From JBDHTS01 sp044221445 (GTDB lineage: Bacteria; Pseudomonadota; Alphaproteobacteria; Micavibrionales; Micavibrionaceae), in the NCBI GenBank assembly GCA_044221445.1, contig JBGAPF010000001.1:62001-126000 (forward strand): a DNA stretch of 64,000 nt, in the 5' to 3' direction. The translations under genes and the position numbers were made by a program. This document shows positions 43,140 to 51,800 of the stretch, piece by piece; position 1 is the stretch's first letter, and every line of letters begins with the position of its first letter. The notes below the pieces were generated by a model. That model had not been told where the DNA came from, made no database searches, and saw only the letters and a list, made by a program, of their open reading frames with translations.

Positions 43140-44960
43140 ATGTCCGCCGATTCCGTGCTCCCGCTCCTTTTGGATCCGCTTCCGACGCCGGAAGGCGTCC
43201 TCAAATCCGTGTTCGGTTACGACTCGTTTCGCGGCCATCAGGCGGAGGTGATCGAGACCGTGATGCGCGGCGGGCATTGCTGCGCCCTCATGCCCACCGG
43301 CGCGGGCAAATCCCTGTGCTACCAGATTCCGGCATTGTGCCGCCCCGGCGTTGGCATCGTCGTCTCGCCGCTGATCGCGCTGATGCAGGACCAGGTCAGC
43401 GCGCTGAAGGAACTCGGCGTCCGTGCGGCCATGCTGAACTCCGCCCTGGATTACGGCCAGATGCAGGAAGTGCTGCGCGCCCTGAGGGCGGGCGGCATAG
43501 ACCTGCTCTATATCGCGCCCGAACGGCTGCTGACCGAGGGCATTCTCGATCTGCTCGACGATATCCCTATCGCCCTGTTCGCAATCGACGAGGCGCATTG
43601 CGTGTCCCAGTGGGGGCACGATTTCCGCCCGGAATACCGCGCCCTCACCATCCTGCACACCCGCTTCCCGCATATCCCGCGCATCGCCGTCACCGCCACC
43701 GCGGATTCTCCCACCCGCCGCGACATCATGGCGCAGTTGAACCTCGACCGCCTGTTCGTCGCCGGGTTCGACCGCCCCAACATCCGCTATGACGTGCAGG
43801 TCAAGAACAGCGCGAAGAAACAGCTGCTGGACTTCCTCGAAACCCGCGCCCCCGGCGAAAGCGGCATCGTCTATTGCCTGTCCCGCAAGAAGACGGAGGA
43901 GACCGCCGCATTCCTGCGCGACAACAAATACACTGCCCTGCCTTATCATGCAGGCCTCGACAACGGCATCCGCGCGCGGCATCAGGACCGGTTTTTGAAA
44001 GAGGAAGGCGTCATCATCGTCGCCACCATCGCCTTCGGCATGGGGATCAACAAGCCAGACGTCCGCTTCGTCGTCCACATGGACCTGCCCTCGAACATCG
44101 AGGCCTATTATCAGGAGACCGGACGCGCTGGCCGCGACGGCCTGCCGAGTTCCGCCTTTATGCTTTACGGCCTGTCAGACGTGGCCCAGCGCCGCCAGAT
44201 GATCGCGGGCAACGACACGAAGGAGGAACAGAAGCGCGTCGAGCATACGAAACTCAACGCCTTGGTAGGGTACTGCGAGGCGGCTGCGTGCCGCCGCCAG
44301 ATCCTGCTCAATTACTTCGGCAACGACGGCGCACCCTGCGGCAACTGCGACACCTGCCAGGCACCGCCGGAGACCGTCGACGGCACGGTCCCGGCCCAGA
44401 AAGTGCTGTCCACCGTCTACCGTACGGGTCAGATCTTCGGCTCGAAACACGTCACCGACGTCCTGCTCGGCAAGCCGACCCCGCAGACCGAGAAGCACCG
44501 CCATGACCAGCTGACCGTCTGGGGCGTCGGGTCCGACCACGAAGGCAAGACGTGGGAAAGTTTCATCCGCCAGCTGGTCGCGGCCAACCTGCTCAATGTG
44601 GATGTAGAAGGGCATGGCGGCCTGTATCTGACCCCCGAGGGCGCGGCCTTCCTGAAGGAAAAACGCACCATTTCCCTCCGCCTGCCGCGCAAACTGGAAC
44701 GCCCATCGCGCCGCTCGGCGGTGGCAACACCGGAAGAACACGACGCCGACCCTGTCCTGTTCCAGAAGCTGAAAGCCTTGCGGATGGTGATCGCGCGCGA
44801 TCATAATCTGCCGCCTTACGTCATTTTTCATGACAAAACGCTGCTGGCAATGGCCGCACGCAAGCCTGTGACGCTGGACACGCTCGCCAACATCCCCGGC
44901 GTCGGCCAATCCAAGCTCGAAAAATACGGCCCGGCCTTCCTCGCGCTGATCGGCGGTTAA
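43140..44960 (+). CDS. recQ: ATP-dependent DNA helicase RecQ
   Basis: A 606-aa 3'-5' helicase. It starts MSADSVLPLLLDPLPTPEG and has the RecQ motif 0 (GYDSFRGHQAEVI) and Walker A (LMPTGAGKSLCYQIPAL). DEAH (IDEAHCVSQWGHDFRPEYR), the TATAD motif III region and QETGRAGRDGLPS motif VI follow. The RQC zinc-binding cysteines are in CRRQILLNYFGND and PCGNCDTCQ. An HRDC domain is at the C-terminus. The length matches E. coli RecQ (609). The ATG at 43140 was chosen because the open frame before it overlaps the divergent small gene's 5' end and shows no motif. Works in recombination repair and replication fork processing. Confidence 0.97.
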   Translation: MSADSVLPLLLDPLPTPEGVLKSVFGYDSFRGHQAEVIETVMRGGHCCALMPTGAGKSLCYQIPALCRPGVGIVVSPLIALMQDQVSALKELGVRAAMLNSALDYGQMQEVLRALRAGGIDLLYIAPERLLTEGILDLLDDIPIALFAIDEAHCVSQWGHDFRPEYRALTILHTRFPHIPRIAVTATADSPTRRDIMAQLNLDRLFVAGFDRPNIRYDVQVKNSAKKQLLDFLETRAPGESGIVYCLSRKKTEETAAFLRDNKYTALPYHAGLDNGIRARHQDRFLKEEGVIIVATIAFGMGINKPDVRFVVHMDLPSNIEAYYQETGRAGRDGLPSSAFMLYGLSDVAQRRQMIAGNDTKEEQKRVEHTKLNALVGYCEAAACRRQILLNYFGNDGAPCGNCDTCQAPPETVDGTVPAQKVLSTVYRTGQIFGSKHVTDVLLGKPTPQTEKHRHDQLTVWGVGSDHEGKTWESFIRQLVAANLLNVDVEGHGGLYLTPEGAAFLKEKRTISLRLPRKLERPSRRSAVATPEEHDADPVLFQKLKALRMVIARDHNLPPYVIFHDKTLLAMAARKPVTLDTLANIPGVGQSKLEKYGPAFLALIGG

Positions 44961-45028
44961 CTAAAAGCCATTACGTCTGAGCAGCATAAATTAATGACTT
45001 ATGTTATATAAAATGGTAATTTTTCCGG

Positions 45029-45787
45029 ATGCTGACAGAGGTATTTTCCAGGCCCCGTATAAAAGGAACGGTAAAGCTTTTTGAAGGACATCTCGCTTCA
45101 AAAGGCTGGAATCGTATAACTCAATACGGTCCTACACATGTTCATGTAAATAATAAATCTCCCCGCCATGCCATCCGGGTCAGCCATCATGGCGACCCGG
45201 GATTTGTGCTTTACGCGGAACTCTGCACCCGGCGGCCCAGCCGTCATTTTCAGCACGTCTATTGGCATGGTTATCTGGAAGATGGCAGCCACGTCAGTTT
45301 TCTTGAAAGGCTTAAAAAGATGAAAAGCCGGTCTCTCACGCGGGATCAGCTCGTTAACTTAAAAAATCTTTTGAATATTCAGTTTTGCACGGCGGCACGG
45401 TTTGATTGCGGAGACGAAAAAGAGCTGAGAGATGCAGGATTTTCCTGGAATTTCATTTCTTCACTCAAAATGCCCAGTAAAAACAGCCGTACATTGAAAC
45501 GCCTCTTCAATTCCTTAGAAAAAGATGCGCCTTCCTTGGCTTGTGCTTACAGGACATTACAAAGGACCGCTCTATTCCTGCACCGCGATGATGCCCGGTT
45601 TAACCACGAAGATGCATATATAGAGCTTGATATTAGTAACCTGTTGATACGGTCGTCCAACAGGACAGGCCAGTCGCATATAGTCATGGCTGATCCATAT
45701 TATTGCGATGGAAACAGTATGATAAGCGATCCGGCTGGCAAGATTTCAGCAAAAAAGCGTTCCATTATTGCAAATGTTTTTGGCTGA
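45029..45787 (+). CDS. Hypothetical protein
   Basis: A 252-aa soluble protein, less GC-rich than recQ. The first half is His/Arg-rich (HVHVNNKSPRHAIRVSHHGDPG and RHFQHVYWHGYLEDGSHVSF), suggesting possible metal or nucleic acid binding. The second half is helical. No signal peptide, membrane segment or family is recognised. It has no strong ribosome site. It lies between recQ and a convergent response regulator and could be recently acquired. Function unknown. Confidence 0.65.
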   Translation: MLTEVFSRPRIKGTVKLFEGHLASKGWNRITQYGPTHVHVNNKSPRHAIRVSHHGDPGFVLYAELCTRRPSRHFQHVYWHGYLEDGSHVSFLERLKKMKSRSLTRDQLVNLKNLLNIQFCTAARFDCGDEKELRDAGFSWNFISSLKMPSKNSRTLKRLFNSLEKDAPSLACAYRTLQRTALFLHRDDARFNHEDAYIELDISNLLIRSSNRTGQSHIVMADPYYCDGNSMISDPAGKISAKKRSIIANVFG

Positions 45788-45822
45788 AGTTCAAACGAAA
45801 AGAAAATTTAAACTTTGCGACC

Positions 45823-46212
45823 CTATGCCTCGATAACTGCGCCCCGCCCCTGCACCAGTTCGCTGATCATTTCCAGCAACCGTTTGAAATCGAGCGGCTT
45901 GACCATTGTCCCGTCCGCCCCCAGCTTGTCCGCCGCGTTCACGAATTCATGTTTCCGCTCTCCGGCGCCCGAAATGGCGATGATCCTGGTCTCCGGATAC
46001 TGGTACTTGATCTCCATGATGGTCTCGATCCCCTCCTTACGCGGCATCACGATATCCGTGATGACCAGGTCGAACCGGACCTTGCCCATCATATCCAGCC
46101 CCTCACGCCCGTCGGCGGCCTGCATGACGTCATAGCCCTTGTCTTTCAAGGTTTGGCATATCAGCCCGCACAGGTCGCGGTCGTCGTCGATCACCAGAAT
46201 ATGTTTCGCCAT
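45823..46212 (-). CDS. Single-domain response regulator (REC only)
   Basis: A 129-aa receiver domain: acidic pocket ILVIDDDRDL, phospho-acceptor Asp in LVITDIVMPRKEGIE, switch Ser in AISGAGE and the conserved Lys in GTMVKPLDF. No output domain follows, so it should act through protein contact, as CheY- or DivK-type regulators do. ATG 46212 with AAAGG upstream was chosen; the open frame before it has no receiver sequence. No histidine kinase is adjacent; the hybrid kinase at 2963 is a possible partner but is 40 kb away. Confidence 0.9.
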   Translation of the reverse strand: MAKHILVIDDDRDLCGLICQTLKDKGYDVMQAADGREGLDMMGKVRFDLVITDIVMPRKEGIETIMEIKYQYPETRIIAISGAGERKHEFVNAADKLGADGTMVKPLDFKRLLEMISELVQGRGAVIEA

Positions 46213-46361
46213 GGTTTCAACCTTTCCCTGCACGGTTCTCAAGTCCGGCCAACCAAGATAGGACAGCATAAAGCCCCGGGCAATACGCCCAAACCCCTTG
46301 CGCTCCGCCCCCATTTTCCCTATCTTACGCCCCGACCGCGGGCGTCCATGCGCCCCACGAT

Positions 46362-46451
46362 GGAAGAGTGGCAGAGTGGTTGAATGCGCTAGTCTCGAAA
46401 ACTAGTATGGGTGTAAGCCCATCGGGGGTTCGAATCCCCCCTCTTCCGCCA
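46362..46451 (+). tRNA. tRNA-Ser (anticodon CGA)
   Basis: 90 bases fold as a type II tRNA. The acceptor stem GGAAGAG pairs with CTCTTCC; the discriminator G and CCA are encoded. The anticodon arm CTAGT/ACTAG encloses CTCGAAA, giving CGA. A long variable arm (ATGGGTGTAAGCCCAT) and GGTTCGAATCC T-arm are clear. It reads serine UCG. Confidence 0.97.
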
Positions 46452-46543
46452 GTTCGCCCCGTTTTACCTATATTTCTTTGCGTTTTCACGGCTTGGCTTA
46501 TACAGTCCCGCTATCAAATAAGGTTTTTTTGGGGCTGGTCCGA

Positions 46544-47647
46544 ATGTCCGTTAAACGGGTTTACGCATTGAAGTGTCTGGCGATGGTTGTCGTCCTCCTG
46601 TCGCTCGGCATGGGCATGGCTGTCGGGCAGGAACAGTCCCAGTCGGAAATTGATCGGATACGCCTTCAGCAGGAAAAAGAAGTTGCGGAATCCGAAAAGC
46701 GTGTCGCGCTTATCAGGGCCCGTCCGTGGTATAAAAACTTCACGCCCGACAACTATACGCCTGAATATAACCCCTTGGAGCCGCACTTTGACGACCTGAA
46801 TAAATATGTTGGTTATTTATGCGAAAATTTCGTAGAGCCGCAATTCAAAAAATCGGACACTCCAGAAGAGGCCGTGCATCAGCTTGAGACCTTGATGGGG
46901 CAGCTGGGCGCGTTGTATTCCTTCCAGCCCTACATTGTGTCCGGCCAGATCGGGTATATTTTTACGACTTCGGGAAACCCCCTAAGCGAACACAACCTTG
47001 GTCATGCCGACAACTTCGTTGCCTCCATAACCGATGGCAGACGGCCCTTTTTATACCCGGAAATGCGCGAGGAACTTGAATACCTCAAGGGAAAATATTC
47101 TCCATTCCATCCTTCGCGCTATGTGATGGTTTCCGACCACGAGGCCAAGATATTTTTTGGTGTTCAAGGCGCCGCAATGCTGGACCGCCTGATGGAGACT
47201 CCTGAATTGCAAAGCCCACCCCGTTACCTTGAAAGGGCCCTGGAGTCTCGTGACCCTGAACTTGAACAGGCGCGTCTTCCTTATGAATGGCATTTCACGG
47301 GAAAGGAACGCAGGGACAAGTTCTATTATACCTATCTCTACCCATTGAAATCCCAAAAGAACAAGGGGAAGTACGTCGAACTGTACTTCCATTATTCGGG
47401 GAAAAGGGAGAAAGACAGAAGTCTGTCGGACATCACACTGGATGAATTGTCATGTAGCCCTCATTCAGTCAAGCAAGGTATTATCCCTGCCGGCAAAGGT
47501 GTACGGCCCACAGTCCCGGATCTGGTGTATACATGCGACGACCATAAAAAATGGTATGAAAAAAACGTCAAAAAGAACGCCTGCTTCCAACACGGCATAT
47601 GCAAATTGTTTATATCTGCGACCGATTTATGCACGGAGAATAAATGA
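46544..47647 (+). CDS. Hypothetical secreted protein, first gene of RTX locus
   Basis: A 367-aa protein with a signal peptide (LKCLAMVVVLLSLGMGMAVGQ). The mature domain begins with a charged helix (EIDRIRLQQEKEVAESEKR) and goes on to a mixed fold with YLCENFVEPQF, YFHYSGKREKD and several cysteines near the end (LSCSPH, YTCDDH, NACFQHGICK, DLCTENK) likely forming disulfides. No family recognised. Its stop overlaps the start of the membrane protein gene (ATGA), so the two are translationally coupled, and a third overlap links to the giant RTX gene. It could be an accessory exported factor for the RTX protein. This is inferred from the coupling only. Confidence 0.82.
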   Translation: MSVKRVYALKCLAMVVVLLSLGMGMAVGQEQSQSEIDRIRLQQEKEVAESEKRVALIRARPWYKNFTPDNYTPEYNPLEPHFDDLNKYVGYLCENFVEPQFKKSDTPEEAVHQLETLMGQLGALYSFQPYIVSGQIGYIFTTSGNPLSEHNLGHADNFVASITDGRRPFLYPEMREELEYLKGKYSPFHPSRYVMVSDHEAKIFFGVQGAAMLDRLMETPELQSPPRYLERALESRDPELEQARLPYEWHFTGKERRDKFYYTYLYPLKSQKNKGKYVELYFHYSGKREKDRSLSDITLDELSCSPHSVKQGIIPAGKGVRPTVPDLVYTCDDHKKWYEKNVKKNACFQHGICKLFISATDLCTENK

Positions 47648-48207
47648 TGTTTTTGCCAAAAATATTTCTGGATGAAGATCAGATTGAAAAAATCTCCGTG
47701 CTTGAAAAAGAAGGAAATTTAAATAGAAAGGCAGTTTATTCTGTTTATGTACCTATATTTATTCCAATAATTGTTGGTTTAATAATTTTACTTTTTTTAA
47801 TTGTATATAATCAATTATTAGCCTCACTTATGCTTGTTATATCTCTTTTTATTACGATTTATTTTCATAGCAAAGATAGATTTGAAAAGCTTTTTATTCC
47901 ATATACATTTGGACATAAAATTTCCGGAACAATTGATTATGCAAAATATAAATTTGTTACTATTAGGGCCCCAAGAGAGCTATATATTCACTATTCATAC
48001 AATGACGAAAATGGAAATAATAACAAAGATTTTTTGACATTAACCTCTCCAACTTTTCTTAAAGATCATAATATTAAAACTGGAGATAAAATAATATTGT
48101 ATATAGATAAGAAAAGTAAAAAAACAGCTCCGTATTATGAAGATTTATTTATGCAATTTTGCTTCGATAAGACTAGGATTTCATCTATAGAAGGAAATAA
48201 AATATGA
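47644..48207 (+). CDS. AT-rich two-helix membrane protein upstream of giant RTX gene
   Basis: A 187-aa protein. Two hydrophobic helices (VPIFIPIIVGLIILLFLIVY and LLASLMLVISLFITIYF) lie at residues 35-78. A soluble domain of about 105 residues follows, with KISGTIDYAKYKFVTIRA, HYSYNDENGNNN and TGDKIILYIDKKSKK; the beta pattern resembles DUF3592-type domains (weak). The gene is strongly AT-rich compared with the rest of the window, and codon use is Ile/Lys/Asn-heavy. It overlaps both neighbours by 4 bases (ATGA at 47644 and 48204), so it is part of one coupled unit. Position and composition allow an immunity- or partner-protein role for the RTX product, but this is unproven. Confidence 0.85.
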   Translation: MMFLPKIFLDEDQIEKISVLEKEGNLNRKAVYSVYVPIFIPIIVGLIILLFLIVYNQLLASLMLVISLFITIYFHSKDRFEKLFIPYTFGHKISGTIDYAKYKFVTIRAPRELYIHYSYNDENGNNNKDFLTLTSPTFLKDHNIKTGDKIILYIDKKSKKTAPYYEDLFMQFCFDKTRISSIEGNKI

Positions 48208-48840
48208 GTGTTTCATATGTCTTAAAAGAAAATCCCTCAACGGACACAAGTTTAATTGCGGCTATAACCTCTATGAGCGAAAGGGCTTTAGAGGCTGCGT
48301 TGGAAAATCCCACCAAAATTTCGACAAAAGCTTTTTCTATTGTCTTAAGAGCAGGGCTTGGAACTGAAGCAGTAACACAGACTGTCGATATTGTATTTAA
48401 CGCGGACACACATAAAGCTAATATAGGAAACATTACTATTGATCTTGCAGGAGGAGTTTTAACATCTGTAGCAACGAAAATAATTGAAAGTATAGTTATA
48501 GTTGCGGCATTGGGTGCCGCTGGTGTCGCCTTGCCGGAAGAAGCTATCTTTGTTATGAGCATAGCAACAGTTGGCACTCTAAATTACCTTTACAATAAAT
48601 TTGTTGGACCGACCGTAGACAAAATTTCAGGCCATACTTACATAGACCTGCTTGACAGCCACAACTCTGTGGTCGGCAGCGCGATTTTCAGTGAAAAAGT
48701 ATCAAATGATTTTGACATTCGAGAAGCGATCAAAGGACTTATCGGTGAGTATCAGTCCAAGGTTTCGCCTATAGACACTCATTTTACTTTGTCTCGATAC
48801 GATAGCTTTATTAGATCTGACACTTACACAATCTACGACG
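47644..48840 (+). other. AT-rich segment covering the membrane protein gene and the RTX gene 5' end
   Basis: Base composition drops visibly from about 47640 to about 48840, with long A/T runs and codons ATA, AAA and AAT, and then returns to GC-rich RTX sequence. The shift occurs inside the RTX reading frame, not at its boundary. It covers a whole gene plus roughly 200 codons of the next. Transfer or domain exchange is the simplest reading. Confidence 0.7.
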
Positions 48841-51800
48841 GCTCGATGGCAGACAAACTGGCGGCCGTCGGCAACCAGAGCCTGGCGAATTTCCTTACTT
48901 TTAATGGTGAAGCTAATGACAGCCTGTATCTTTCAGATGGCACGAAAAGCTATGTCATTGCCAAGGAAAGCGACCAGCTAATTGTTAACGTCGGCATAAC
49001 ATCAGCCAGCGATACAAACCAGAAGTTTCAGGTAAACCATATCCACTTTGCCCCGGAAGGCCAGACTGCAGACTATGGAGGCGGCACGGACCGAAACCTC
49101 CTAGTCGGCGCAGGCGGCAACGAAACCCTGACAGGCGGAAGCGGCGAAGACTGGATTTATGGCGGTAACGGCAACGACACGCTGAAAGGCAATGCCGGAA
49201 ACGATTTCCTGTTCGGTGACGACGGCAATTTCGCTGTCTATAACGGCCCCAGGAGCACGGGCAACGATTCCCTGTATGGCGGCGACGGCACCGATTACCT
49301 GTTCGGCGGCCGGGGGGATGATTTGCTCGATGGCGGGTCGGGCGACGATATCCTGATCGGCGGCGAGGACAAGGACACGCTTCAGGGCGGCCAGGGCAAC
49401 GACAGGCTCCAGGCGATCGCTCTCAACGCCACACATCTCGATGGCGACACGCTTGACGGCGGCATAGGCGTCGACATAGCCGACTACTCCACACTGGGCG
49501 CCAACGGCATTTTTGCGACCATGACAGGCGGTGCTGGATTCGTGCAGGGATGGACCGGCACTGCCGTTACGGGAACGGCCATAGACTCGCTCAGCGCAGT
49601 CGAAATCATACAAGGCACCCTGGGTGCCGATAAATTCGTCTATGCCGGCGGCTATGGTGACATGACGTTTGCGGGCGGGCTGGGGAACGACCTCTACTAC
49701 GTCAACTGGACCACTGCCCTGCCCAAGATCATCGAAAACAACGGCGATTTCGGAACCGATGCCATCGGCGTCCCCGCGGGCGTGACGCCGGACACGTATG
49801 AGCGGATCAACGCCGTCAACGGCGCCTCGCTGCTGGTGCCGCAAAACGGCCAGTCCGGGCCGACCTATTTTATCGCGGCTGGCATCGAAAACGTGATCGA
49901 CCCCTCGGGGAAACAGACCCCTCTTCCCGAATTCAAGGCGAAAGATCCGGAAGAACCGCCTGTGGCGCCCGATATCATGGGCCCTTTCAACAACGGCCAG
50001 CATGCGACCGGCGGGCGTGGGGGCGGCGATCCGCTGGTGCTCGACCTGGGGACGCCGGGGATCGTCTATACCGCGGCGCACGGCTCCGGTTCCGTATATT
50101 GGGACATCGACGACGACGGGTTCCGCGAACGGGTGGGCTGGATCGGGCCGCAGGACGGGTTCCTGGCGATCGACCGCAACGGCAACGGGACGATCGACAA
50201 CAACAGCGAACTGTTCGGCGACCAGCCTGTGAACGGGATCCTCAACGGTTTCACGACCCTGAAAGTCTTCGATACCAACCACGACAACCGGATCACGGCG
50301 GCGGACGCGCAGTTCTCCAGCTTGAAAGTCTGGACCGACACAAACACCGACGGGATCAGCCAGGCAGGAGAACTGAAATCCCTGACGGCGGCGGGCATTA
50401 CCAGCATCAACCTGAACTACAGGGAAACGTTCGACGCGAAGGGCGAAACCGTCATCCGCCAGGACAGCACGTTCATCGTCAACGGCGCGATGCGCCAGGT
50501 GGTGGATGCCTGGTTCAACGTGAACAATTTCGATACGAAATACGCCCTGAACTATACCCTGAACCCGGCGACGGCCTCCCTGCCCGACCTTCACGGCTTC
50601 GGCAACCTTCCGGATTTACGTGTGGCGATGAGCCTTGATCCCGCGCTATTGTCGCTGGTGCAGGCCGTGGCGGGCCAGTCGCTGAAACAGCTTCTGGACC
50701 CCGCCTTTCATCTTCAGGACAAGATGACCGACATCTTGTTCCGCTGGGCGGGTGTCCAGAACGTCGATCCCGCCAGCCGTGGCGGCATTTACGACGCGCA
50801 AAAATACGGTTTCCTGGAGAAGTTCACCGGCGATATTGCCGTCAACCCGCAGGCGCCGCCGAACCCCTTCGGCATCCAGCAATATGAGGCCGCTTGGAAC
50901 GCAGCCCTGGGCGGTTTGGCCGGGCAATTGCTGATGCAGGCCGGGTTGAAAAACCTGTACCATGCCCCCGTATACAATCTTGCAACGGATGCTTTCACCG
51001 GCGGGGACGCGCCGGGCCAGTACAGGGTCCATTTCAACATCGGCACAGCCCCTCAGGATTTCGTCACGGAAAGCCTGGGCCATGACATCTACGTTTTCAG
51101 GCCGGGAGACATAACGGCCTACGGCAATCCCTATTTCGTCCTGTCCCAGACGGCGCAGGCGGGAGATACCGTCCTTCTGGCGGGCGTCGACCCTGCCAGC
51201 GTCAAAGTCTGGACGGACAATTCCTATTATTACGGCAGGCTGAACATCGGTTTGCAGAACGGCGAAGTCATACAGGTGCAGTTGCAGAACGATCCGGCGA
51301 CTCTCGCCATTAAGGCCGATAACATTCCCCGCATCGCCTTCGACAACGGCACGGTCTGGGATTTCCGCAGCGGACTTACCCTTACGGACCAGGACGGCAA
51401 CCATTCGCTGACCGGCACGGACCTGAAAGACACGATCGATGCGCGCGACGGCGACGACAGCGTCAGCGCCTATGGCGGCAACGACGTCATAACCGGCGGC
51501 CAGGGCCGTGATTATCTGATCGGCGGGACCGGCGACGACACCTATGTTTTCAGGACAGGCGACAGCTTGCTAGGTGCTTCCGATAATATCATTGAAACCG
51601 CTGGCGAAGGGATCGATACCATCAAACTGACCGGCGGCATCCTTCCGGCGAATGTCCGGCTGGTGACCGATTATTATGGTTTCCACATCCAGTATTCCGC
51701 CAATGACGAAATCATCGTGCAAAGCGAAACGGACTACAACTCCATGTCCATGACGCCAGGCATTGAAAAAATCGTCTTCGATAACGGCACGGTCTGGGAT

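Noticed and set aside
43140..44078. Minus-strand frame overlapping the recQ 5' half (42993-44078)
   Set aside because: It is the complement of helicase motifs 0-III and shows no protein-like pattern.
49101..50594. 497-codon minus-strand open frame within the first RTX gene
   Set aside because: Repeated GGN-GAY codons of RTX read in reverse give stop-free Val/Ile/Pro/Asp sequence. It is a composition artefact.
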